DNA of 64,000 bases from Marinoscillum sp040218045 (GTDB lineage Bacteria; Bacteroidota; Bacteroidia; Cytophagales; Cyclobacteriaceae). This document shows, piece after piece, positions 43,398 through 51,893 of the stretch. The first letter of the stretch is position 1; every line of letters starts with the position of its first letter. A program made the translations under genes and the position numbers. A model generated the notes under the pieces. It saw only the letters and a list, made by a program, of their open reading frames with translations, had not been told where the DNA came from and did no database searches. The stretch covers positions 129,652 through 193,651 of the forward strand of contig JAVJQA010000001.1 in assembly GCA_040218045.1 (NCBI GenBank), given 5' to 3'.

Positions 43398-46300
43398 TTA
43401 AAAAGCAGCATTGAGGCCGACGGAGTAGGTTCTTGGTGTTCGATAAGAGGCATTGGGATAATCCGGATCGAGACCCGACTTGCTGGCTTGCCATAGTATG
43501 CCCAGATTTCTGGCATAGAGGAATATCCTAAGCTCCTTTATAGGTAGCCAGGGTTGATCTGTTTTGCTCATGGAATAGCTCAGGTTGATGTCTTCAAAGC
43601 GTATGTGATCGCCCTTTTCTACGAGTATTTCTGAGGCATTGTAGATGTAATCACGGTATGAGTCGGCTTCTTCCGGCATGGAGGGTATGTCTGTAAAGGC
43701 TTCGTCCCCATGCTGCATCCACCGATCCAAGAAATCTCTGTGCATCTGGCTGCTACGGAACAGGTTGTAATAATTTACCCCGGATCTCCTGAAATAGTAC
43801 CCGGACTTCCAGCTGACATTGAAGCTAAGTGACCAATTTTGCCAAGACAGGTTATTGCGAACTGATCCGAAGAGGGGCGCTACACTGCTACCGTGATAGA
43901 CCAAGCTGTCGAAGGTCAAGGACTGAACATATTCGCGGTAATCTTTCACTAATTCACCATCAACATTGACTAAGGGATCTCCATTATCGGGATTGAGTCC
44001 CCGCCATGGGAGGCTGTAAAGGCCATCAATAGGTTTGTTTTTCTGCGGAAGTACGGAGCTGTTGATGACGAGTCCTGCCTGAATGAGGCTGTTGGAGATG
44101 GACTCGTCGCTGAATTCCAGAATTTTATTTTTGGCATAGCTTACGAAGATATTTGTGGTCCATTTGAGGCTTTGGTCGATATTGACAGAGGTGAGCTGAA
44201 AATCGAAACCACTGGTGAGTGTTTCTGCATAGTTTACTCTGTTGACGCTAAGTGATGCACCTGTGGTTGGATCAACGGGCCTTTCTCCGATGATGTCCGA
44301 GCCATGTTTGATAAAGTATTCGAAGGAACCGGAGATCCTGTCCCGATGTGAGGCAAAGTCTACGCCTGCGTTCATGATGCTGACTTTCTCCCAGCGCAGC
44401 TGGGGGTTTCCAGGCGTCCTTAAGGAGAGCTTTGACAATCCTGAGAACCAATCTGTGGAGTAGGCTGCTGTAGGGAAGGCAGTGACTGACTTATTGATAT
44501 TGCCATTGTAGCCATAAGTGGTTCTAAGCCTCAGGTATGAGAGCATCGGCATGCTAAAGAATGCTTCGTCGGAAATAGTCCAGCTGGCGCCAAGGGACCA
44601 CAGCGGTACCCCTTTCTGGTTGGTTTTGACTCCAAACAGGTTAGAAGCATCATAGCGAGTACTTCCGGAAAGGGTGTAGCGATTTTTGAACGTATAAGAG
44701 GCATTTGCAAAATAGGACAAATACCTGTCCGTATACTCACTCAGGTAGGAGGAAGGCTGTGGGATATAGGCCGTGCCCCTGGGCAAGACGGGGTACCTGG
44801 TGCTATAGTCTAACCTCCCGGAGTAGGTCAGTATGTCCGGGTCGTATCCATAAAGCTGTGATCCCTGCGTATGGGCATTTACCTGCCTGACTTCCATGCC
44901 GGCAAGTGCGGACACTGTGTGCTGCGAACCAAACTTGCGGTTGTAGCTGCCCTGTACCCTTGCCGAATGGGCCTGCTGCTCTGTGAGGCGGTTTGTCAGG
45001 ATATCGCCGTAGGGAAATATCCGGGTACCGTCCTGCTGTGTAAATCGATTTACAAGATTCCTGACATAGTAGCTGTCTTTATCTCTCAGGTTTTCAAAGC
45101 TGGTAGCCATGTATTGAAATTGGTATTTCAGGTTCAGCTGCCAGTGGCTGGAGATGTCATAGCTAATACCCGGATCGATCCTGTACTCGCGAGTGGTGGT
45201 TTCATAATTGTTAAGTTGCGCTTCCTGGAGGGGTCTGTAATTCCAGTCGAGCAGTCCATTTTCAGCAGTCTCATTTATGTAATCCGACCGCAGGGTGTTC
45301 GTTACTTCCATCCAGTTGCCGGATTGATCAGCGAACCGGTTATAGGGTAGGTCGGTGCCAATATCCCCCCATTGGATGCCATTGTTTTCCTGGTCTTGTA
45401 AGGTTAAGTTGATGCCCAGGGACAGTTGTAATGGTTTGACAGGTGAAAGGGTATTATTAGCAATGAGGGTGATTCGCTGAAGCTGGTCCCCGTCAATGTT
45501 TGAAAGGTTTTTATCAAAACCGGTGGAGACGTAGTGTTGTGACTTGTCGGTGCCCCCAGAAATATTGATGGCGTGCTGCTGCTTGAGGCTTTTTTGGTAA
45601 AAGTATTTTTCTACTTCTTCCCGCACGTCGTTTTGTCCGAGTAGTGCTAATCGGGCTTCCAGCTCGTCGGACGAAATGAACCCATCGCGCTGCTGGATGA
45701 GCAATTCGACTACCGGGGATAGTGCGGGGTGGGAAGGGCTGTTTTCCGAACTGGCATAGTAGCCACGGCTAAATAGCTCTCTTTCAAGCTCAATGAATTG
45801 AGGTGAAGGAATGAAGTCGGGTGCATAGTGAATGTTCGGCTGCTCTCCGAGTGTGACATTGCTATTGAGGGATACGGAAAGCGGCTGGTTTTTGTCCCCG
45901 CTTTTCAAGGTGATGACTATGACGCCATTAGCTGCCCTGGCTCCCCAGATGGATGCTGCAGCAGCATCTTTGAGGACGGTGATGCTTTCCACATCATTGG
46001 GGTTGATGCTGTTTAGGTCTCCTTCATAGGGGAAGCTGTTGACCACAATGAGGGGGCTATTGTCGGATTCTATGCTGTTGACGCCCCTGATCCTCAGGTT
46101 TCGGTGGTCCATCCCCAGGGACTTGCCGGCATCTCTCTTGTCGAATAGAAGTCCCGGTGTGACACTCTCCAGCCGTGAAATGATATCAGTGCCAGTAGAC
46201 CGCTGAATGAGTTGCTGGTCTACCTGAGTAAATGATCCGGTAGCCCGCTCTGCAGGGAGCTGCTGGTAACCTGTGGAGTAGACCTCTACGGCGTTCAATT

Positions 46301-46604
46301 GCTGCAGGTCTTCCTCCATGACCAAGTCAAGGGTGGTCTGTCCTGCTACCGAGACTTCTTCTGTTTTATAGCCGATAAAGGAAAAGGTCAGGGTGGCGTC
46401 TTCCGAAGAGACGGTGATCCTGTAGTTTCCGTCGATATCGGTGATCACCCCATTGGCGGTGCCTTTTTCTACGATGTTGACACCAGGTATGGGTTGGCCT
46501 TCAGGGCTTGTGATGGTGCCAGTGATGCTAGCCTGCTGGGCAAAAAGCACGTTTGCAAATGCGAATGTGATGGTAAAGGTTAATAATGGTAAGTAATGTT
46601 TCAT
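43398..46604 (-). CDS. SusC/RagA-family TonB-linked outer-membrane protein
   Basis: A 1068-residue protein with a signal peptide (YLPLLTFTITFAFANVLFAQ). A carboxypeptidase-regulatory-like domain follows (ASITGTITSPEGQPIPGVNI, about 25-105), then a SusC-type plug (LRIRGVNSIESDNSPLIVVN, ITVLKDAAAASIWGARAANG) and a long barrel ending RTYSVGLNAAF. The stretch VEVYSTGYQQLPAERATGSF is characteristic of a SusC subgroup often seen with TlpA-like and MauE/DUF6520 genes. It imports an unknown ligand together with the SusD-like protein. Its upstream region carries AAAACCT-type repeats right up to the start codon. Confidence 0.96.
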   Translation of the reverse strand: MKHYLPLLTFTITFAFANVLFAQQASITGTITSPEGQPIPGVNIVEKGTANGVITDIDGNYRITVSSEDATLTFSFIGYKTEEVSVAGQTTLDLVMEEDLQQLNAVEVYSTGYQQLPAERATGSFTQVDQQLIQRSTGTDIISRLESVTPGLLFDKRDAGKSLGMDHRNLRIRGVNSIESDNSPLIVVNSFPYEGDLNSINPNDVESITVLKDAAAASIWGARAANGVIVITLKSGDKNQPLSVSLNSNVTLGEQPNIHYAPDFIPSPQFIELERELFSRGYYASSENSPSHPALSPVVELLIQQRDGFISSDELEARLALLGQNDVREEVEKYFYQKSLKQQHAINISGGTDKSQHYVSTGFDKNLSNIDGDQLQRITLIANNTLSPVKPLQLSLGINLTLQDQENNGIQWGDIGTDLPYNRFADQSGNWMEVTNTLRSDYINETAENGLLDWNYRPLQEAQLNNYETTTREYRIDPGISYDISSHWQLNLKYQFQYMATSFENLRDKDSYYVRNLVNRFTQQDGTRIFPYGDILTNRLTEQQAHSARVQGSYNRKFGSQHTVSALAGMEVRQVNAHTQGSQLYGYDPDILTYSGRLDYSTRYPVLPRGTAYIPQPSSYLSEYTDRYLSYFANASYTFKNRYTLSGSTRYDASNLFGVKTNQKGVPLWSLGASWTISDEAFFSMPMLSYLRLRTTYGYNGNINKSVTAFPTAAYSTDWFSGLSKLSLRTPGNPQLRWEKVSIMNAGVDFASHRDRISGSFEYFIKHGSDIIGERPVDPTTGASLSVNRVNYAETLTSGFDFQLTSVNIDQSLKWTTNIFVSYAKNKILEFSDESISNSLIQAGLVINSSVLPQKNKPIDGLYSLPWRGLNPDNGDPLVNVDGELVKDYREYVQSLTFDSLVYHGSSVAPLFGSVRNNLSWQNWSLSFNVSWKSGYYFRRSGVNYYNLFRSSQMHRDFLDRWMQHGDEAFTDIPSMPEEADSYRDYIYNASEILVEKGDHIRFEDINLSYSMSKTDQPWLPIKELRIFLYARNLGILWQASKSGLDPDYPNASYRTPRTYSVGLNAAF

Positions 46605-46760
46605 GGTTTTTATTGGTTTAGGTTTTAGGTTTTGGGTTTTAGGTTTTATGTTTTATGTTTTAGGTTTTGGGTTTTGGGTTTTAAGTTGGATAGCTGATAG
46701 TCCACAGACCATAGTCGGGAGTCCATAGCTGATAGTCCACAGTCGATAGCTGGTATTCGG
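46605..46760 (-). repeat. AAAACCT-type array and GATAGTCC units in front of susC
   Basis: On the minus strand the 80 nt before the susC ATG are a degenerate AAAACCTAAAACCC array (46605-46685), passing into AAACCAATAAAAACC just before the start. Upstream of it (46690-46760) lie GATAGTCC, CCATAGTCGGGAGTCCATAG and CAGTCGATAG units. The same arrangement is found before the TlpA gene. The array may form the 5' UTR, where A-rich sequence is known to help translation in Bacteroidota. Confidence 0.7.
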
Positions 46761-46775
46761 TCATTCATGGGTTTG

Positions 46776-48077
46776 TTAATTGGTAGGAGAGGTTTCTTTG
46801 AGGACGACCACTTCGATTTCATGATCCTGTTCCACGAATTGGAGGCCGTATTTTTGAATGGACTGATTTACCTTCTCCAGATTGTCCAGTGATCCGGATA
46901 TCTCCAGATCGATGTTTCCGTTGTATCCTGTGGTATTGATCACGGGCATGCCCAATTGATGATTTTGATAGGCTATTTGCCTCAAAAAGACTTCTATGGG
47001 CTGGTTGACCATTTTGCAGTATTCCTGTTCTACTATCAGTTCCGCGGTTTGCTCCCGGGTCTGGAAGGCTGGCGCCCCTACCTGCGAGAGTGCAAGGCAC
47101 CTGATCTTTCTTTCCTGTATGGAGCCTTTGATGCCCATATAGGTGGTGAAGAAGTTATTGAGGTCTGCCTGCATGGCAGCCTGAATGCCAGCTGTGGATA
47201 CCGCCGCAACTTTGGGAAACCGGAGGTGATAGCAGAATGTGAAATTTTTTAGCCATTGAAAATAGGCACTGTCGGCCGTGTAATGACCGGTAACCTGTGT
47301 CTCAGGTCCGTCCAGCAGATGGCGAAGCGAATCGCTGACCTCCGCCCGGACATAAACTCCGCGGGGGTATGTGGGCCTATTGAATGCGTACCGAAAGAGC
47401 TCATACGCATCTGCATTGTATATGAGCAGGTCGCTACTGCTCCTATAAACCCCGGAGCCATACTGAATGGATGGGGTGATGGCCGACTGATAGAGCGGTG
47501 GAGGGAGGACAATGTGGTTGAAATCAAGTGTATCGTCCTGCTTAGTGTGTGTCTGTACTTGCTGACCGGCAAGTATCTTACGTGTGTTCGCTTCATTGGC
47601 ATATTGCCAATCTGTGATGGCGATAACTTTCTTGTCTTTGATCCACACCTGGTGCGGGACTGACTGGTAGGGGAAGAGCTTGCCTAAAAGGGTATCTTCT
47701 GTAATAATGGGTAGGGACCAATTGTATTTGCTGGTAGCCGATCGGACTATCGAGTCTTTTTGCCTGGAGACGAGTATGATGCTGAGGTCATCCTGAAAGG
47801 TTTGCTGCAAGCTCTCCAGGTGGGGGATGGATTTTCGACAGGTACCGCAATGGGTGTTGATGAATTCAAGGATGATCAGTTTGTCCCTGGAGTCAGTGAG
47901 AGACTCACGGTTAGAGGTCCCATTGATACTGATGGTGCTGCTGATGGAAGGCATTTGGTCTCCGATGGATAGGGGGCTAGTTTCCTGTGGTGGGCCCGAT
48001 CTGGATAGTAAGCTGCTGGCCAGGGTGAGGGTTGTTGCGATGATGAAAAGGATGATGATTGGGACGAATTGTTTCAT
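46776..48077 (-). CDS. TlpA-like thioredoxin-fold protein with a large C-terminal extension
   Basis: A 433-residue protein with a single N-terminal membrane anchor (VPIIILFIIATTLTLASSLL). A thioredoxin-like domain (about residues 35-175) carries the active-site CxxC in NTHCGTCRKSIPHL (C77 and C80) and the cis-Pro segment YQSVPHQVWI. The remaining 250 residues are a separate domain with no clear family and a C-terminal, secretin-like segment (ISGSLDNLEKVNQSIQKYGL). It would act as a membrane-bound, periplasm-facing thiol reductase. It is upstream of and parallel to susC, with a 171-nt gap of repeats. Confidence 0.85.
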   Translation of the reverse strand: MKQFVPIIILFIIATTLTLASSLLSRSGPPQETSPLSIGDQMPSISSTISINGTSNRESLTDSRDKLIILEFINTHCGTCRKSIPHLESLQQTFQDDLSIILVSRQKDSIVRSATSKYNWSLPIITEDTLLGKLFPYQSVPHQVWIKDKKVIAITDWQYANEANTRKILAGQQVQTHTKQDDTLDFNHIVLPPPLYQSAITPSIQYGSGVYRSSSDLLIYNADAYELFRYAFNRPTYPRGVYVRAEVSDSLRHLLDGPETQVTGHYTADSAYFQWLKNFTFCYHLRFPKVAAVSTAGIQAAMQADLNNFFTTYMGIKGSIQERKIRCLALSQVGAPAFQTREQTAELIVEQEYCKMVNQPIEVFLRQIAYQNHQLGMPVINTTGYNGNIDLEISGSLDNLEKVNQSIQKYGLQFVEQDHEIEVVVLKETSPTN

Positions 48078-48165
48078 GGTTTTAGGTTTTGGGTTTTAGG
48101 TTATAAGTTTAGGGTTTTAGGTTTTAGGTTTTGGGTTGTTGGGTTTTAGGTTTTGGGTTATTGGG
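48078..48165 (-). repeat. AAAACCT-type array in front of the TlpA gene
   Basis: Directly before the TlpA start codon the minus strand reads a degenerate AAAACCTAAAACCC array of about 88 nt. It matches the array before susC and includes the identical AAAACC-ATG junction. No promoter can be recognised inside it. Confidence 0.7.
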
Positions 48166-48600
48166 TAGTACCCCCTCTGCCTTTCAGGCATCTCCCCCTC
48201 ATTGATGGGGAGAATTGGATTCTGAAAAAGTTTGACATTTTGTTGATTTGGGGTGCATGGTTATTTGATTTAGCTCCTGATTTCTCATGTTGGTATTATT
48301 AGGTGTTATACAAATGAAAAGGATGTATGATCCCCTTCCTCCTAAAGGGGAGCCATTTGAATTGCAATGGAGGAAATCACTATCCCCACCGACCCTTACT
48401 AATGGAAGGCATAGGCATGGCTCTCCCGATCCACTTGCAATGCCGCTCGCAGTGGGTAGGGATTTGGGGATGTGTTTTGAAGAGGATTTTGGCCTCACCC
48501 CCAGCCCCTCTCCATTAGAGAGGGGAGTTTTTGGGGAGGAATATTGGCAATTGGCTGTCAGACCGGGTTTTTGGGTTTGCGGGAGTAGAGCCAGTCGTAT
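48166..48600. repeat. Dispersed palindromic elements, no gene
   Basis: The stretch holds stem-loops of several families. One is CTCCCCCTCATTGATGGGGAG (48191-48211, arms only in part). Another is a CCCCTCTC-CATTA-GAGAGGGG hairpin at 48505-48525 inside a CCTCACCCCCAGCCCC unit, and a third includes CCTAAAGGGGAGCC near 48340. A 100-codon frame on the minus strand here has no coding character. Confidence 0.6.
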
Positions 48601-48627
48601 GCTGTGAACTGGGTGTGGTAATCGGTG

Positions 48628-49040
48628 ATCAGTGATCGGTTAGTGAGTCCATAGTCCACAGTTGATGGTCGATAGTGATCAGTGGGTTGGTGTTCGGTGA
48701 CCAAGTAATCGGTGACCCAGTAATCAGTGATCAGTAAACGGTAACCGGTAAGCCCCCCTCCTGCCTCTGAGATTCTCCGGCAGGCAAGCTGCCTGTGGAC
48801 ATCTCTCTGCAGGGAGGAGAAAAGTAAGCGGTACATCAGTGATCGGTTAGTGAGTCCATAGTCCACAGTTGATGGTCGATAGTGATCAGTGACCGGTGTG
48901 TCCGTAATCGGTGGATCGGTGTGACAGTGGCTAGTGTGTCGGTAATCGGTAAACCAGTAGCCGGTAATCAGGGGCCAGTTGTCAGTGTGCCGGTACTCGG
49001 TTAGCCTGTGATCGGTAGATCGGTAATCTGATCCTCCCTT
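48628..49040. repeat. GATCGGT/GATAGTCC repeats with a 57-nt perfect direct repeat
   Basis: The 57-nt block at 48628-48684 (ATCAGTGATCGGTTAGTGAG... ending GATAGTGATCAGTG) is repeated without change at 48835-48891. Between and after the copies there are many degenerate units such as GGTAATCGGTGA, CAGTAATCAGTGATC and GATCGGTAATC. A GC-rich element at 48754-48815 matches one at 38767. The minus-strand frame through this block (repeated Thr-Asp-His-Arg) is an artefact of the repeats. The rest up to 49520 shows no further structure that I can support. Confidence 0.75.
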
Positions 49041-49520
49041 CCGTCCCTCCTGTAGGAGGGAGACCTGTGAGTGCTGCTTTATTTCGTTACTGGTAAATGG
49101 ATCAAGTGCACGATGCATGGTGTCCTTCGAGTGCCTCAGGACGCCTTTCAGCAAGCTCACGGCGAAGTGGCCTCCTCGTAGAGGCACGCGGATGCTAAGA
49201 CCTGGTCTAAGCGGTGTGAGTGGGCGATATGTAGGCACTTTCCAATGCATTGTGATCTATATGGAAAGTCTCCGTAGGATAAGTCAAGGACAAGCCAGAA
49301 AAAAGATGGCGTGGAACCCAACTTATCGCGTAGAGGTACTGGTATACCATAGTACAATAAGCAGGCCCACGCCAATGGCGTGAGCACTTCACCTATTGTC
49401 TCGTACTATTTGAAAATTACCAGTTTTCTACGCAAGACATATAAGTGCGATGCTTCAAAATTTCTTTGTAAGTATCGCAAAACTAGACAAAGCAGGATTT
49501 AAAGTTGTATTTGACTGATT

Positions 49521-49540
49521 TGCTTAGTTATTACTAAGCA
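49521..49540. promoter_or_regulatory. Palindromic operator before an XRE gene
   Basis: TGCTTAGTTATTACTAAGCA has two perfect 8-nt arms around TATT, 37 nt before the ATG of the XRE gene at 49577. It is a probable autoregulatory operator for that regulator. Confidence 0.6.
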
Positions 49541-49576
49541 TAAAAGTAGTGATCTTTTTACTTCTTGCAAAGGGTT

Positions 49577-49813
49577 ATGGGTAAAAAGTCAGAGATTGAA
49601 TTGGCAGTTGCGATGAAGGTCAAGGAGATGAGGGAAAAAATTGATCTTTCTCAAGATGATATTGCCATAATTCTTGAGGTAAGTAGAGGGTTCATTGGAC
49701 AAGTGGAAAGTCCAAAATATGCAAGCAAGTACAATCTGAATCACTTAAATACGCTAGCCAAATACTTTAAATGCTCACCAAGAGACTTTCTGCCAGACGA
49801 TCCTGTGGAGTAA
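49577..49813 (+). CDS. XRE-family transcriptional regulator
   Basis: From ATG 49577 the protein has 78 residues; a TTG four codons upstream is less likely. A standard Cro/C1-type helix-turn-helix spans about residues 10-65 (MREKIDLSQDDIAIILEVSR, GFIGQVESPKYASKYNLNHL, NTLAKYFKCSPRDFLPDD). It is a stand-alone small regulator. A palindromic operator precedes it, suggesting autoregulation. It stands at the boundary of the repeat-rich stretch and the defence genes. Confidence 0.85.
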   Translation: MGKKSEIELAVAMKVKEMREKIDLSQDDIAIILEVSRGFIGQVESPKYASKYNLNHLNTLAKYFKCSPRDFLPDDPVE

Positions 49814-50489
49814 GTAATCTTCATTTCTTTTCCTTAGATGAAAAGAAACGAAGCAAAGAAAAATCAAGCCAAAACAATCACCTATCAGCCCGCAAAGCCA
49901 ACCCACGCCCGGGTGTTTTGGCAGGCCTGCGCGCTTCACTTCTGGGGAAGTGATTGGTTGGTGTCACTTAGCACTATATATCAAGGACTAGCTGTCCGCA
50001 CTGTGAAGTAATTCAGGAAATTCAACCTGATGCTGCAATGAATCCAAACTCATCCGATCCCGATTACTATCGGGACGGACTCAAACAGTGGATTCAATAT
50101 TAATAAGCTTGGGTTGAATTTCTGATCTGAATTTCTTCAAGGTCAGTCCCACGATACTTCATTGCTAGAACCTATATAGTAAGAGAAAAAAGATTGATCC
50201 CATGCCCAGGTGTTTTGGCAGGCCTGCGCGCTTCACTTCTATGGAAGTGTTTTGTGATTCTAGTCTGAATATCTTCAAGGTCAGTCCTTCCAAGACCAAT
50301 GTAGTGAGAGAAAAAACTTCATCTAAGTCCGGGTGTTTTTGGATGTAAATTGTAATATTTAAAGAAGTTTCATATATAGACTTTTTTAAGTGTTCGTATA
50401 AATCATCTTATAATAAATATTTCGATGTTTTATTAATCATTTTAACGTTATACTTTTGAGAGAGTAAATTGCATTAAAATTATAAAAAC
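49814..50489. repeat. Dispersed repeats in a gene-free stretch
   Basis: Two near-identical copies of GGTGTTTTGGCAGGCCTGCG (about 49911 and 50208), each followed by CGCTTCACTTC...GGAAGTG, lie here. The phrase TTCTTCAAGGTCAGT or a near match occurs at about 50137 and 50271, and the short palindrome GATCCCGATTACTATCGGGA at about 50057. AT-rich unique sequence before 50489 should contain the promoter for the next gene. No open frame is convincing. Confidence 0.6.
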
Positions 50490-50744
50490 ATGAATTTGGA
50501 AGAAACTAAAAAAGATATTATTGCAAGTGATTGGTTGCTTAATGGGAAGTCAATCAAATTTTCAGAAAACGGATGGTTAGGGCACCTATCAAACCATTTC
50601 TTTCTTTTGGTTTCAGTTGGTGGCGAATTGAAACTAAATATGGAAGGCCCAGAAAGACCTTTTTATATCATTCAAAAGCATACTGAAGGGTTTGATTTAC
50701 TTGATGAGGGTGGAGTGTTGCGACATGTTTTAACAAGACATTAA
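50490..50744 (+). CDS. Small hypothetical protein (84 aa)
   Basis: An 84-residue protein (MNLEETKKDIIASDWLLNGK... FSENGWLGHLSNHFFLLVSV... LLDEGGVLRHVLTRH). It looks compact and beta-rich, with no signal peptide. I do not recognise a family. It is notably more AT-rich than its neighbours and sits isolated between two repeat blocks, which suggests acquisition from elsewhere. Confidence 0.5.
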   Translation: MNLEETKKDIIASDWLLNGKSIKFSENGWLGHLSNHFFLLVSVGGELKLNMEGPERPFYIIQKHTEGFDLLDEGGVLRHVLTRH

Positions 50745-51169
50745 AAACGAACCAAAAAAGTCAATCGCACCGCCGAAGCGGACGGAATAATCACTTCCTC
50801 GCTCAGGGCCTTTACGCACGCCGAAATGTCGGACCTCCGGATATTCTGTCTGGGCCCTCGCTCTTCACTTCTGGGGAAGTGTTTTGTGATTCTAATCTGA
50901 AATTCTTCAAGGTCAGTTTAAGACCCCCGGCCCCTAAAGGGGTGCCATTGTTAATCTGGATTTTGGGGTTTGAATTTAACGGCAAGACTTAATTTAATTG
51001 TAAATTCGTCCCAGGATTACCAATAAATAAAAGTTAAATCTGTCAACTTTTTTTAGGACGGGTCATTTGAGTACCGGTTGTTTTGGCAGGCCTTCACTCT
51101 TCATAGTGAAGTGACTGCTGTCACTTAGCACTAATATATCAAGCAGTGGAGGCGACCCGTTGTGGAAGC
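50745..51169. repeat. Dispersed repeats, no gene
   Basis: Repeats of the same families as at 49814-50489 are seen: CGCTCTTCACTTCTGGGGAA near 50861 and TTGTGATTCTAATCTGAAAT with TTCTTCAAGGTCAGTT near 50885. A CCCCTAAAGGGG palindrome lies near 50931, and TTTTGGCAGGCCTTCACTC with GTCACTTAGCACTA near 51080-51133. It separates the small gene from the 3' end of the RloB gene. Confidence 0.6.
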
Positions 51170-51883
51170 TTAAATGTACTTTAAAAGTTCCTCTACGAGT
51201 TTGAAAACGGTTGTGGAGGATTCTTCATTAGCTGGACTGTGATGTTCTAAGCGGTCGAAATTGCGTCGTGCACGGGTTATGGCTAGTTGTTTCCTTTCTA
51301 TTTGAGTCTGATCATCTATGCCATCCAATAATTCAAACATTTCGGTATTGACGAGTTTATCGCCATTACCATGGTAGGTAACCCCAAATGGGTTTAGGTG
51401 TTGATTTATTTTTTGATCATAATCCTTTCGGTGCATACCAGCTCCCTGATGGTCTTCAAAATGAAGGATGAACCAGTATTCAAAAGCCTGATTCGAATAG
51501 GCTACCCCGAAACCATTTGCCTCGGCCATTACAATAGCGTTGTTAAAATCATTGGCATCAAAGTCATCCTTGTCAAAAACACACCATACCTGATCGTATT
51601 CTTTTTCCTGGCTAATTTGGATGGCTCTGTTGACTAAAGAGACTGTATTGTATCCTTCACCAACTGACTTGATAGTAGCGGAAGTAAGCCTGAACTGTCT
51701 AAAGTAAGAAGGCTCTGTGTTTTTTCCTTCACAAACAATCAGAATGGTTGGGTTAGGCATCTTCTCAGGCTCCCTTCTGGATAGATTTGGTTCACCACGT
51801 CTTCTGGCTTTGTCCTCCAGCAATTGCTGTTTACGTTCTTTCCTAGCCGCCTCCTGAACAGCCTTTTTATTCTTCATTTTCAT
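51170..51883 (-). CDS. rloB: RloB-family protein, likely effector of a two-gene defence system
   Basis: A 237-residue protein. A basic N-terminus (KKAVQEAARKERKQQLLEDK) precedes the RloB-type core: TILIVCEGKNTEPSYFRQF, then DQVWCVFDKDDFD, then YSNQAFEYWFILHFEDH. The core is Toprim-like, with the acidic E and DxD residues expected to bind metal. RloB proteins are encoded next to AAA ATPases of the RloA/AbiL type, where they are thought to act as nuclease effectors. The gene follows the ATPase with a 10-nt gap. It is placed near the CRISPR-Cas locus. Confidence 0.85.
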   Translation of the reverse strand: MKMKNKKAVQEAARKERKQQLLEDKARRRGEPNLSRREPEKMPNPTILIVCEGKNTEPSYFRQFRLTSATIKSVGEGYNTVSLVNRAIQISQEKEYDQVWCVFDKDDFDANDFNNAIVMAEANGFGVAYSNQAFEYWFILHFEDHQGAGMHRKDYDQKINQHLNPFGVTYHGNGDKLVNTEMFELLDGIDDQTQIERKQLAITRARRNFDRLEHHSPANEESSTTVFKLVEELLKYI

Positions 51884-51893
51884 CAGCTACTCG

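Noticed and set aside
46605..46685. Telomere-like GGTTTTAGG array considered as a replicon end or telomere
   Set aside because: It is short, degenerate, internal to a gene cluster and repeated before another gene at 48078.
46956..47663. Plus-strand frames opposite the TlpA-like gene (46956-47252 and 47256-47663)
   Set aside because: They are antisense to a coding gene with clear domain structure and show no family pattern.
48558..49250. 230-codon minus-strand open frame rich in Thr-Asp-His-Arg
   Set aside because: It is produced by translation of the GATCGGT/GATAGTCC repeats, has no family pattern and includes the 57-nt duplication.
49117..49392. Overlapping short frames on both strands near 49117-49392
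   Set aside because: Three frames of similar length overlap with no signal, family pattern or start-site support.
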